From: Leadbetterella sp035299025 | GTDB taxonomy: Bacteria > Bacteroidota > Bacteroidia > Cytophagales > Spirosomataceae | Assembly (NCBI GenBank): GCA_035299025.1 | Contig: DATGXK010000010.1 | Span: forward strand, 124,001 to 188,000 | Direction of reading: 5' to 3' | DNA length: 64,000 bases | In this document: piece after piece, positions 49,228 to 58,497 of the stretch | How the letters are laid out: each line of letters opens with the position of its first letter | Numbering within the stretch: the first letter of the stretch is position 1 | Notes under the pieces: model-generated | The model's input: the letters and a program-made list of their open reading frames with translations, nothing else | What the model was told of the DNA's origin: nothing | Database searches by the model: none | Program-made: the position numbers and the translations under genes

Positions 49228-52113
49228 ATGAAAAAAACGATTTGCAGTATCGCACTGATGCTGTGTTATTTTGTGTCATTTTCACAAGAAATCACCCAAA
49301 AAGTTCAGCTTAACTTTTCTAATCTTTCTCAAAAACTTTTACAATCAAAAACCGAGAAAACTTTAGGTGTCGGTCAATTGACCAATTCCGAAACCATTAT
49401 CAGTCTTCCATTGACAAATGGCCGATCTGCAAATTTTAAGATGGTAGAATATTTTATAGTTCCGGAGAACGCCAAAACAGATATCAAGACATATTATGGT
49501 GAAAAAGAGGGTGACCCATCGGTGACCTGTAGAGTGACCCTCACCAAAGAGAAAGTAATGGCCAGTATCATAGAAAACGGCCAAACAATAATTGTAGAAA
49601 GAGTTCCCGGGGTCTTGTTGAGTGACGAATATCAGGTGTATGTGTCTCCAGATTATGAACACGATTGTAAAGTTCATTCTTCAATAGAAAAAAAAGGAAG
49701 AATTTCCGGTGAAAAGAGTATACTAAATTACTCTTATGGTGCCACACTCAAAACATATAGAATAGCTTTGGTTATTACTAGTGAATTTTACTCAGCTAGA
49801 GGGAATTCAGATCCATTGGTGAATAATGAAATAGTGGCTATTGTGAATAATCTAAATGGAATCTATGAAAAAGAAGTTGCAGTTAGGTTTACATTAATCT
49901 CCCCAAATAATCCTGTTAGTACTAATTTTTTCTACAGACATGCTGGTGTAACTTCAACATTAATCGGTGACTTATTTAATATTCAAAACGAAGTTTACCT
50001 GAGGTTTGGCTCCTCGAATCTTGATATCGGTCACTGTCTTCATAGTTCAGGAGGTGGTGTGGCATATCTCAATGGTGTTTGTAACAATGGTTTGAAGGCC
50101 GCGGCTCTTTCTGGCAGTACCACCTCCTCAAGTGTGCTCTTATTTGCTCATGAGCTTGGACATCAATTTAATGCTAACCATACATTTAATGGCAACGGAA
50201 GCGGAAACTGTGGTCCATCAAATAGGGAGGATGCCACTGCTTTAGAACCAGGTAGTGGAAATACAATAATGTCGTATGCGGGTATTTGTTCTCCAAGTTC
50301 GTATAATATAGTAGGGGGGAAAGTGCCATACTTTCATACTAAGTCGCTCGAAGAAATGTCGAGTTATATTATAACTGGTGGTGGAAGCTCTTGCGGAACT
50401 GCCTCAGCAACAGGAAATATTGCTCCAATAGTTTCGGCAGGGACTGCCTATACTATACCCAAAGGTACACCTTTTAAATTAATAGGATCGGGTAGTGATG
50501 GAAATGCGGATAACCTTACTTATACCTGGGAGCAATTTAATGTGGCAGCTGTAAGCGATACTGGTAAACTTGGTCATCAGGCCAATTCTTTAGGTGGAAA
50601 TGCTGTAGATAGTCCTACTGCCCCACTTTTTAGGTCAGTTCAATCCACAAGCTCATTTAGATATTTTCCTGCACTAACTTATGTGCTTAATAATGCAAAT
50701 AACCCAACAGATAATGTGGGAGAAGATTTGCCAAATGTAAGTAGGGTTATGAACTTTAGGCTTACAGGAAGAGATAATCGAACAGGTGGCGGGGGAGCCC
50801 ATTGTTCCGCTGTGGCTGTAACTGTTGATGCAACTAAAGGGCCGTTATCAGTTACTTCACCGAACACGGCTGTTTCTCTAGCTGCCGGTGCAGCACATAC
50901 TATAACTTGGACGGTTAATAGTACGAATGCATTAAGTGCAAATGTCAAAATTCTTCTTTCTATTGACGGTGGTGGGTCATTTCCATACATTTTAAATGCC
51001 TCAACTCCTAATGATGGCAGTCAGTCAATAACTATACCCTCCAATGTACCTGCGAGTCCAACAGCCAGAATTATTGTAGCCAGTAATAACAGTAGCACTG
51101 CGGAATTTTTTGATGCTTCTGATGTGAATTTCACGATAACATCAACATGTTTGGTGGCAAACTCATTTGTTTGTACTGAAATACCTGTATCGGCTTTAGC
51201 TGGCAATTCTGACCTAAATCTTGGAATGACAAATTCAGTCGGAAATAAAGTTATTGGTAATTCTAAATCATTTTCAACTACGGGGGCTGGAACATTTCCA
51301 GTAATAAATTTTACGAATAATACTTTTTCTACATGTCAAAATTCTGCATGGGGTTCGGATAAGGCGGTATTAGTTCCATTTCAAGTTTCAGCAAGTGGTA
51401 ACTATTCAATATCACTGAATTATCAAGGTTTTGCTGTTTATAGTATATTCACCTCTAGTTCAACATTCAATTGTAGTACTTTTGTTAATGGAAACTCACA
51501 TGGTGCTATTAGCTGGTCGCTTTCTCGTTCTATCAGTTTAAATTCTTGCACAACTTATTATGCTCTTTTGTATAATTTGAATAGCTCAAATACTTCAATT
51601 ACGTTTAACATGAGCGGGCCAGGTGATTTCATTGAATTACAAAATATACCTTCTGGCTTCTCCTACACCTACGCAGCCATAAATCAAACATCAAACCTGA
51701 TTACAGATGTGTCGGCTACCTCAAATTTTACTGGAACAGCGGCTGGAACCTACAAAATCTATGGCTTAATGTTTGCCAATGGGTTTAATACCAGTACTTT
51801 ATTAGGCAAAACTATGACAGAGGCTTATGAATTGGGGGCATGTATGTTGTTTAGTAATAATTCTAAACCTGTTACCATAATTCCTAATCCTTGTGCTAAA
51901 ACCCTCACTCTGGTAAACCCAACAGATAATATTTCGTCAGGAAATGTAACCAAAACTGCAGCCAGTGGAGTAGGGGGTAAGATAATCGCCACAAACTTGG
52001 TGACAGGTAACGGCACACGAGCCACTTATACCGCCCGAGCAATTGAGCTAAATGAAGGTTTTTTGGCTGAACAAGGTACAGTGTTTAAGGCCGAGGTTGG
52101 TGGATGCAACTGA
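49228..52113 (+). CDS. Secreted metzincin metalloprotease with C-terminal Bacteroidota domain
   Basis: This 961-residue exported protease has a signal peptide (LMLCYFVSFSQ), a pro-region, and a reprolysin-like catalytic domain with HELGHQFNANH from His308, the HExxHxxxxxH zinc motif, plus a Met-turn NTIMSYAG. Ig-like and accessory segments follow. The last ~80 residues (GGKIIATNLVTGNG, LNEGFLAEQGTVFKAEVGGC) resemble the 3-coathanger stack domain found at the end of many Bacteroidota secreted proteins. It is not a classical type IX sorting tail. The target is unknown. Confidence 0.9.
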   Translation: MKKTICSIALMLCYFVSFSQEITQKVQLNFSNLSQKLLQSKTEKTLGVGQLTNSETIISLPLTNGRSANFKMVEYFIVPENAKTDIKTYYGEKEGDPSVTCRVTLTKEKVMASIIENGQTIIVERVPGVLLSDEYQVYVSPDYEHDCKVHSSIEKKGRISGEKSILNYSYGATLKTYRIALVITSEFYSARGNSDPLVNNEIVAIVNNLNGIYEKEVAVRFTLISPNNPVSTNFFYRHAGVTSTLIGDLFNIQNEVYLRFGSSNLDIGHCLHSSGGGVAYLNGVCNNGLKAAALSGSTTSSSVLLFAHELGHQFNANHTFNGNGSGNCGPSNREDATALEPGSGNTIMSYAGICSPSSYNIVGGKVPYFHTKSLEEMSSYIITGGGSSCGTASATGNIAPIVSAGTAYTIPKGTPFKLIGSGSDGNADNLTYTWEQFNVAAVSDTGKLGHQANSLGGNAVDSPTAPLFRSVQSTSSFRYFPALTYVLNNANNPTDNVGEDLPNVSRVMNFRLTGRDNRTGGGGAHCSAVAVTVDATKGPLSVTSPNTAVSLAAGAAHTITWTVNSTNALSANVKILLSIDGGGSFPYILNASTPNDGSQSITIPSNVPASPTARIIVASNNSSTAEFFDASDVNFTITSTCLVANSFVCTEIPVSALAGNSDLNLGMTNSVGNKVIGNSKSFSTTGAGTFPVINFTNNTFSTCQNSAWGSDKAVLVPFQVSASGNYSISLNYQGFAVYSIFTSSSTFNCSTFVNGNSHGAISWSLSRSISLNSCTTYYALLYNLNSSNTSITFNMSGPGDFIELQNIPSGFSYTYAAINQTSNLITDVSATSNFTGTAAGTYKIYGLMFANGFNTSTLLGKTMTEAYELGACMLFSNNSKPVTIIPNPCAKTLTLVNPTDNISSGNVTKTAASGVGGKIIATNLVTGNGTRATYTARAIELNEGFLAEQGTVFKAEVGGCN

Positions 52114-52131
52114 TTCTAAATCAGGTTTTTT
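52110..52131 (+). terminator. Hairpin that contains both stop codons of two convergent genes
   Basis: CTGATT (52110-52115) pairs with AATCAG (52119-52124) around a CTA loop, followed by GTTTTTT. The metalloprotease stop (TGA, 52111-52113) lies in the stem and the SWIM gene stop (complement of CTA, 52116-52118) is the loop. Confidence 0.65.
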
Positions 52132-53810
52132 GATATAAAATATACCAAAGAATCAGGTGATATTTTTTGGTGAGAGGGCAGGTGATGCCTGAGAAAAAAA
52201 GTGAGTTCGTCTTCCGGAAAGAATTTGCAAAGTAATTGGTATACTGGTAAATAACATTCTTTCTCAGCTTTGAATAACTCTGGTTTCAACCCAGAGGCGG
52301 TATATTTGAAGTAATTGATAATATTCAGAAAGGTTTTCTTTTTGTTTTGATACAGCATTTCTTCCAAATATGGCATGTAGAATTGTATGTGTCGGTAGTC
52401 TACCAGATATTCTATCAGTTTGTTATAGTTTTTCTCGTATCCAGCCAGTTTGATGCAGAACAAATCCGTCGTAGTGAAACTGCCTACCTGTGAATGTGAT
52501 CTGAATTTGGTTAGAATGTTCACACGATAGCTTTTCTTTTCGCTTTCGTCTTCCATGTCTTCATAAACTTCCAAAAAATCCTCAAAATTGCCTGTGAAAG
52601 GCACCATTTGTTTTTTTATTTCACGCGACTTCTCAGGTTGTTTTGTAAGAACATACAGCTTTTTTAGAAAGGCCCAATAAGGAAAGTTATACTCGGCATA
52701 ATAGTTATTTCTGACTATGGCATTACAAAATTCAATGGCCCTCTCAAATTTTTTACGCTCTATAAGTTTACCTATCAAATCTATGTTGAAGTCGTTGTCG
52801 TAGCTTATTGGGAGCAGGTAATCTCCGTATTTGTCAAATGCCTGAATAGTATCTAACATCATGTAGGCCACTTGTGAGAAACTTTTGTCGCCAAACTTGG
52901 TATTGGTGTGAAACTTTTTGTACTGCTCCAGCACCAAGTCAGTGATTTGAATTTTGCGGCTATCGTCTACTTTTTTAAATACCTCATATACAGTTTTCAA
53001 CATCGTTGAATCAAAACCGCTTGATGTTACCAGATAAAAGCTCAATATATCAATGGCCTGTGTAAAATCGTCAACGGATAGCTCGTTTAAGGATTGAGCT
53101 ATTTGCGTGTCTATTTTTTTCTGAATATTGTAATAAGCCGTGTAGCTCTTGGTCATGAGAACCGACACTTGGCTCGTCATGGATTTGTGGAGTATGTCCA
53201 GCTGCTCAAAATGGATGTTGAGTGTAGGTTTTTTTAGATAAACTTTGATGTGATTTAGGGCGTAGTTTTCCCAAAGCGACATCGCTTTTTTGAATTCGGC
53301 AGTTTCGACTTTTTTTCTGGTGCCAAATACGGCCTTCGATAGTTCCTTTAGTTTTTTCTCAACTTCTGGCTGGGTCAGAAGTTTTGCTTCTTCGTGATTA
53401 AATTCCTGAATAAACTCCACACAGAGGGCTTTATCTTTGGTCAAAATGTTGTTTACCCAAGTTTTCAGGTCTTCATGGCTGAGTTCTGACAGTATTCTTT
53501 CGACAGGCGATATCTTGTTTTTTACTAGTTTGGGCGTTTCTATTTTCTCGTTTCCTACGATGTGCGATAGCAGAGCAAATTTGTGTTGACAAAGTCCGTC
53601 TCCTTTTGGGCAATCGCAGATGGTCGATACTATTTCTTGTTTGTTGTTGATCACCACGCCGACGTCGAAAGACTGGTCTCCCATATCAACAAAAGCCACA
53701 AAGCAGCCCTTGCTTTCTTCGTCGCATTCTCTTACCACGCATTTGGCGGCCCACAGTTTGGTGTCGTCTGCAAATTGCTTTTTGAAATTTTTAAGACTTA
53801 GATTGGCCAT
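52116..53810 (-). CDS. SWIM zinc-finger protein
   Basis: This ~564-residue cytoplasmic protein has one clear motif, the SWIM finger CDCPKGDGLCQH near residue 85, which would bind zinc and nucleic acid or protein. The rest is helical, with TPR-like stretches toward the C-terminus (residues ~330-500), and no known enzyme motif. The start at the ATG 53810 follows a hydrophobic-poor upstream extension that lacks support. Bacterial SWIM proteins are often near SNF2 helicases or VWA proteins, neither of which is here. Confidence 0.8.
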   Translation of the reverse strand: MANLSLKNFKKQFADDTKLWAAKCVVRECDEESKGCFVAFVDMGDQSFDVGVVINNKQEIVSTICDCPKGDGLCQHKFALLSHIVGNEKIETPKLVKNKISPVERILSELSHEDLKTWVNNILTKDKALCVEFIQEFNHEEAKLLTQPEVEKKLKELSKAVFGTRKKVETAEFKKAMSLWENYALNHIKVYLKKPTLNIHFEQLDILHKSMTSQVSVLMTKSYTAYYNIQKKIDTQIAQSLNELSVDDFTQAIDILSFYLVTSSGFDSTMLKTVYEVFKKVDDSRKIQITDLVLEQYKKFHTNTKFGDKSFSQVAYMMLDTIQAFDKYGDYLLPISYDNDFNIDLIGKLIERKKFERAIEFCNAIVRNNYYAEYNFPYWAFLKKLYVLTKQPEKSREIKKQMVPFTGNFEDFLEVYEDMEDESEKKSYRVNILTKFRSHSQVGSFTTTDLFCIKLAGYEKNYNKLIEYLVDYRHIQFYMPYLEEMLYQNKKKTFLNIINYFKYTASGLKPELFKAEKECYLPVYQLLCKFFPEDELTFFLRHHLPSHQKISPDSLVYFISKNLI

Positions 53811-53887
53811 AAAACCCTTAATTTTTATCAAAAATAGGTGTCTCTTTTTGGGTCAACAAATATTTGTAATATAAAAAATATTTGCAC

Positions 53888-53918
53888 AAAAAAAGCAGCC
53901 CCTCCTTAGAGAGACTGC
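53888..53918 (-). terminator. Terminator after the YceI gene
   Basis: On the minus strand GCAGTCTCTC and GAGGGGCTGC form a ten-base stem, including two G-T pairs, around TAAG. A T-run of seven follows. It lies about 28 bp after the YceI stop. Confidence 0.8.
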
Positions 53919-53945
53919 CCATCATCTATTCTAATTTACTCAACC

Positions 53946-54509
53946 TCAATTCAAAGCGAACTCGCCACTTGCTGTCAATTCTACGTCTTCAGCTACAACT
54001 GCAGCTGGCATAGCACCTACACCAAAGTCTGTTCTTTTGATAGTACCTGTTACTTTGAAACCTACCAATTTCTTTCCTTGACGGTTAGTACCTGTTCCAA
54101 GTTTAGTTAGGTTCAATGTTACTGGTTTTGTAACACCCTTCATAGTTAAATTGCCCGAAAGTGTATATTTGTTACCACCTGTGCTTTTGATTCCAGTACT
54201 TTTGAAAGTCATTGTTGGGTGTTTTGCAGTGTCAAAAATATCTTCTTTCTGCAAGTGTCCATCACGCATATCGTTGTTGGTAGTCACTTTTGTCATGTCT
54301 GCAGTAAGCTCAAAAGTAGCATCAGAGAAATCTTCTTTAGAAGAAGTGATGCTGGCATCGAACGACTTGAAAACACCATCAACTTCTGACATCAAAAGGT
54401 GAGTTACAGTAAAAGTCAATTTTGAGTGTGCTTTGTCCAATGTCCATTTTTGGGCTGAAACGGCAAAAGTTGTAAAAAGTGCGATTGCCAAAAGACTGAT
54501 TTTTTTCAT
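53946..54509 (-). CDS. YceI-family periplasmic lipocalin-like protein
   Basis: This 187-residue protein has a signal peptide (SLLAIALFTTFAVSA) and the YceI fold: WTLDKAHSKLTFTVTHL at the start and FKVTGTIKRTDFGVGA later. The family binds isoprenoid-like or amphiphilic ligands in a beta-barrel; the physiological role is not settled. It is followed by its own terminator, so it is a single-gene unit. Confidence 0.93.
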   Translation of the reverse strand: MKKISLLAIALFTTFAVSAQKWTLDKAHSKLTFTVTHLLMSEVDGVFKSFDASITSSKEDFSDATFELTADMTKVTTNNDMRDGHLQKEDIFDTAKHPTMTFKSTGIKSTGGNKYTLSGNLTMKGVTKPVTLNLTKLGTGTNRQGKKLVGFKVTGTIKRTDFGVGAMPAAVVAEDVELTASGEFALN

Positions 54510-54594
54510 TTTTGAAATAAATTTTAGATTAAAAAAAATATAATTTAATAGTAAGAATACGGTTATAATTCGGATTGGTTGCTAAAAGTTCAAA

Positions 54595-54631
54595 GAATTA
54601 GCAAATCTTTAACATTAAGATTCGCTAATTC
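54595..54631. terminator. 14-bp hairpin after the outer-membrane receptor gene
   Basis: GAATTAGCAAATCT (54595-54608) pairs with AGATTCGCTAATTC (54618-54631) with one mismatch and a nine-base loop. It lies seven bases after the receptor stop on the minus strand. There is no T-run downstream, so it may be a 3' stabilising hairpin. Confidence 0.5.
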
Positions 54632-54637
54632 CTAGTA

Positions 54638-57175
54638 TTAGTTTTCGTCTCCGCCACCACTTTTCACGTCGTCGTTTTTCACTTTTTTCTTGTCAGCTAC
54701 AAATCTCATATTTCCGATTTTGTAGCTGAAAGTGGCCTTGATATTTGAGTTATACATGTAATTTACCGATTTTTGACTTATCACTGGTGTTTCTGTATTG
54801 TTTCTCATTATCATGCCTCCGAAGAAGTTTTCAGCGGCCAATCCAAGGCTAGCTTTTTTGCCAAAGTCTTTTCTGAAACCCAAAGAGTACATGCCCATAC
54901 CACCTTGTGTTCCTTGCAGGTTAATATTGTTACCTCTCATACCGCCACCGGCTTGCATAGCCCAGCCTTTTTTCATTTTCAGATTGGTCATCAAACGTCC
55001 GCTCAACACAATGCCGTCGTTGCTCACCAGTTCTGAGATTCCAGTCAAGCCTGTCTGACGACCCTCTAAATATCTGTAGTAAACGTCCACTCCTCCATTA
55101 AGCGTCCAAGTTGATGAAAGGATCACATTTCCAAATATATTGGTGCCTAAGGTCTGCTCTTTTCCGATGTTTTCAAAAGTAGTTATGATGGCTCCTGGAA
55201 TTGAGTCTGAAGCAAAGCTCACTCTCGTTATAGAATTGTTTGACTGGCGAGCAAATATACTAACTGTTAAATAAGATTTTTTGATGCTTTTGCTGATACT
55301 AAACTCTAAGTTGTCGGTGAGTTCAGGGTTCAAGCTTGCATTACCGTAGCTAATGTTTAGCGGATTCACCAAGTTAACATTCGGATTCAATTGCTGTAGT
55401 CCAGGCCTTTGAATTCTTCTGTTGTAACCTATTTTGTAGGTTGTAGTCTTAATGGTTTTAGAAATATTAAGGCTCGGTACCAAATTCGAATAGGCTGGAA
55501 TTTCTATAGATCCTCTAGAATCATCGGCGGTTATTTCTGTAAGTTCGTATCTAGCTCCAAGTTTGAAATTGTATTTGTTTTTGGTTGTAAACAAATAAGA
55601 AGCGTAAGCAGCCACCACATTTTGAGAGTAGTTGAGATATCCCGAAGGATTACGAGCATCACTACTAAAGCTGCCAGTTGGGTTAGCTAACAAATATTCA
55701 AACTGGCTCTCAACAGTTCTGAAAACTCCCTTAGCTCCAAATTCTATCTGTTGTTTTTTGCCGATTGGGCTTACATAGTCAGATTGTAAGGTAATCTCAG
55801 TGTTGAGGTTATCATTTATGTTTTTCTGTCTGCTCAATATTTCGTTTGACGTATTCAATAAATCAGAATCGAAATTATTAATTAACTTATTTTGGCTAAA
55901 CTGTGTCGAAACCGACCACTCTTGGCCTGGCTTGAATGTTCTGATATAGTCTATGTTTGCATCCATAGAGTTTGATCTATCCACAGAAGAGATGTCTCTG
56001 ATAGACGAATTAAGCAAAGAGCCATTCAGGAAACTAGAAGAATTAAGGACCTGATCTCTATCAAAGCTACGAAGTCCGAAGGCCAAAGTACCTGACAAAG
56101 ATTGATTTTTTGCCAATTCGTAGTCAAGACCGATGTTGTATCTTCCAAACATTCCGAAATGGTTTCCATCTTGGTTTTGCTCTGTACTCACTCCCGTACT
56201 TTTAAGTAATTGGCTGGTCTCACCTGAAGATTTGTTATAAAACGCTCTACCGAAACCTCCTAAAGTTATACCAAGTTTACCTTTGCGAAAGTTTCCGTTT
56301 AGTCCGAGGTTTGAACCTCTCAAACCTACCCCTGAGTCAATGTTCAGGTTTAATCCTTGTAAAGAAGATTTTTTGGTGATGATATTGATAATACCGGCAG
56401 AACCCTCAGCGTCATATTTGGCTGATGGAGAGGTAATAACTTCTACGCTTTTGATGATTTCAGCCGGAATCATTTTTAGTGCGTCTGCTATGCTACTAGC
56501 TACTATGGTAGACGGTTTATTGTTTATCAAAACTCTGATGTTCTCACTTCCTCTAAGCGATACGTTGCCTTCCAAATCTACACTAAGCATCGGTACGTTC
56601 TTTAAAATGTCTGAGGCATCGCCACCTTTGGCCGAAAGATCTTTTTCTGCATTATACACCAAGCGATCCACTTTTTCTTCTATCATGGCGGCCTGACCGC
56701 TTACCACTAGCTCATCAAGTTGCTTGGTACTTTGTTTTAGTTTTATTACACCAAGTTCTACATCTTTACCTTTTTCAACAACCACTTTTTCAATGATTTT
56801 AGTATCGAAACCTATGAACGAAACTTGGATGTTGTAAGTACCTGCAGCCACTCTTTTCATCGAGAAAAAACCTTTTTCGTCGGCCATAGTGCCGTCTACT
56901 GGTTTTTTTGTTTCTACGTTTATCAGTGCTATGTTGGCAAATTCTACCGCAGAAGTTACAGATTCGTCAATTACATTTCCGGAGATTTTGGAATTACCTT
57001 TTGGCACATTAGCTTCTAAGTCTAATGTCTGAGTTTTCGGAACGTTTGATGATGGTCTTCCGTTTTCACCACCGCCTGGTCGGCCCATTCCACCACCTCC
57101 ACCTGGAGGGCCCCATTGTGCAAAAGCGGTATTGAATGCGAGGGCTACTAAACTTGTTAATAAAATCTTTTTCAT
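54638..57175 (-). CDS. Outer-membrane beta-barrel receptor with carboxypeptidase-like domain
   Basis: This 845-residue outer-membrane protein has a signal peptide, then a Gly/Pro-rich segment (WGPPGGGGGMGRPGGG), a regulatory-like beta-sandwich (ISGNVIDESVTSAVEFANI), a plug with VEVITSPSAKYDAEGSAGII, and a long barrel. It is of the TonB-dependent/outer-membrane beta-barrel family (CarboxypepD_reg-like) that is not paired with SusD. The plug region looks complete. It is divergent from a LytS/LytTR pair with regulatory-looking direct repeats between, so that system is the likely controller. The ligand is unknown; iron or another metal complex would be a guess. Confidence 0.88.
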   Translation of the reverse strand: MKKILLTSLVALAFNTAFAQWGPPGGGGGMGRPGGGENGRPSSNVPKTQTLDLEANVPKGNSKISGNVIDESVTSAVEFANIALINVETKKPVDGTMADEKGFFSMKRVAAGTYNIQVSFIGFDTKIIEKVVVEKGKDVELGVIKLKQSTKQLDELVVSGQAAMIEEKVDRLVYNAEKDLSAKGGDASDILKNVPMLSVDLEGNVSLRGSENIRVLINNKPSTIVASSIADALKMIPAEIIKSVEVITSPSAKYDAEGSAGIINIITKKSSLQGLNLNIDSGVGLRGSNLGLNGNFRKGKLGITLGGFGRAFYNKSSGETSQLLKSTGVSTEQNQDGNHFGMFGRYNIGLDYELAKNQSLSGTLAFGLRSFDRDQVLNSSSFLNGSLLNSSIRDISSVDRSNSMDANIDYIRTFKPGQEWSVSTQFSQNKLINNFDSDLLNTSNEILSRQKNINDNLNTEITLQSDYVSPIGKKQQIEFGAKGVFRTVESQFEYLLANPTGSFSSDARNPSGYLNYSQNVVAAYASYLFTTKNKYNFKLGARYELTEITADDSRGSIEIPAYSNLVPSLNISKTIKTTTYKIGYNRRIQRPGLQQLNPNVNLVNPLNISYGNASLNPELTDNLEFSISKSIKKSYLTVSIFARQSNNSITRVSFASDSIPGAIITTFENIGKEQTLGTNIFGNVILSSTWTLNGGVDVYYRYLEGRQTGLTGISELVSNDGIVLSGRLMTNLKMKKGWAMQAGGGMRGNNINLQGTQGGMGMYSLGFRKDFGKKASLGLAAENFFGGMIMRNNTETPVISQKSVNYMYNSNIKATFSYKIGNMRFVADKKKVKNDDVKSGGGDEN

Positions 57176-57451
57176 TTTGTTATTTTTTTAATGATTTATG
57201 TCTTTTTGTGCAGTAATGACACAAAATAAATGTAGAAGTTTAGACCAAATTGTGTGGAATAGACCAAAGGGGTTAATAATTCGACAATACGGTAAGTTTT
57301 ACGACTTTTCGGCTTTTTTAGAGGGTTTATGCCATTCTTCGAGCAAATTGGCCAATTGATAGAAGATTTTAGGAGAGATATATAAAATCGTGACATTGGT
57401 ACGGTAATATCCTAAAAATCACCGTAATATTGAATGTTATTAACCTAGATA
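57176..57451. promoter_or_regulatory. Divergent control region with direct repeats
   Basis: ACGGTAATAT (57401-57410) and ACCGTAATAT (57421-57430) are spaced exactly 20 bp, 21 bp before the sensor-kinase start. A related ACGGTAAG begins at 57289. TAGACCAAA occurs at 57241-57249 and 57260-57268, 19 bp apart. LytTR-type regulators typically bind direct repeats about two turns apart, so the first pair may be an autoregulatory site. Confidence 0.5.
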
Positions 57452-58495
57452 ATGCAGACAAAAACAATATTTTCTAACAAAAGAGTGATGATAATGCACC
57501 TGTCTTTTTGGTGTCTTTATTTTTCATTCTTTTTTTACCAAATTACTTTTTTTAGGCACAAGGACGACATAAACATTGGCCGGGCTTTGGTAGATGCTTT
57601 TTCTCATGTGTTTTTTATGGGTCTGGCCAGTTATCTCAATTATTTTCTCTGGTTGCCGAGATTTCTAAAGCACAAAAATATTTTTAGGTTTCTGCTGGAG
57701 TTTTTTGTGCCACTTGTTCTTATCATCTCTGTGCATATCCTTTTCAAAAGGTATTTGTATTCAGAGTTTATTGAGCAAGGCAAAGGTTTTATGAAAACTG
57801 GTAAGTTTATTTTCCAACACTCGGTTATCACTTTGTTTATTACGGTTTTTGTAGGCATGCTGAAGTTCGTAGAAGATTGGTTTGCATTGGAATCAAAGAA
57901 AAAGGAGGTTGAAAACGAGAAACTGGCCTCTGAGCTCAGGTTTTTGAAAGCTCAGATTAATCCACACTTTTTATTTAATACGCTTAACAATCTTTACTAT
58001 TTGGCTACGGTGAACTCGCCGAATACAACTGAGGTTATAGAAAAATTGTCGCAAATGATGCGGTATATGCTTTATGAGTCTAACCACAAAGTGGTGCCTT
58101 TGGAGCGGGAACTCGCCTATATGGAAAACTACATCAGCTTAGAAAAACTCCGATTAGATGAAGAAGTACCTGTTGGTTTCAATGTACTTGGGGACCCAAA
58201 ATCGGTGCAGATCGTTCCGCTAATCTTAATCACCTTTCTTGAAAACGCCTTCAAGCATGGTGTAAGTAATAATTTCAAAGGTTCGTTTGTGGAGTTATCA
58301 CTCGAAATACAAGATAAAGGTATTGTATATAGGGTCAGAAATAGTAAATTGCCTAAAGATTCTATTTTGGAAAAGTCAGGTATTGGCCTCCAAAATGTGA
58401 AACGCAGGTTGGATTTGAGCTATCCAGACAAATATAGTTTGGAGAAGTTTGAAACCGACCAACTCTATGAAGTTTCGTTGAAAATAGACCTTTAG
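57452..58495 (+). CDS. LytS-type sensor histidine kinase
   Basis: This 347-residue inner-membrane protein has four helices in the first ~140 residues, a short coiled segment (ESKKKEVENEKLASELRFLK) and a His_kinase domain of the LytS type with the phospho-acceptor His172 in QINPHFLFNTLNN. The ATPase part ends with GIGLQNVKRRLDLSYP. It has no extracellular sensor domain, so the membrane part probably senses. It is followed two bases later by the response regulator gene. Confidence 0.93.
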   Translation: MQTKTIFSNKRVMIMHLSFWCLYFSFFFYQITFFRHKDDINIGRALVDAFSHVFFMGLASYLNYFLWLPRFLKHKNIFRFLLEFFVPLVLIISVHILFKRYLYSEFIEQGKGFMKTGKFIFQHSVITLFITVFVGMLKFVEDWFALESKKKEVENEKLASELRFLKAQINPHFLFNTLNNLYYLATVNSPNTTEVIEKLSQMMRYMLYESNHKVVPLERELAYMENYISLEKLRLDEEVPVGFNVLGDPKSVQIVPLILITFLENAFKHGVSNNFKGSFVELSLEIQDKGIVYRVRNSKLPKDSILEKSGIGLQNVKRRLDLSYPDKYSLEKFETDQLYEVSLKIDL

Positions 58496-58497
58496 AA

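Noticed and set aside
49228..52113. Type IX secretion sorting domain at the metalloprotease C-terminus
   Set aside because: The tail lacks the usual sorting-domain pattern and instead resembles a coathanger-type domain with a final Gly-Gly-Cys.
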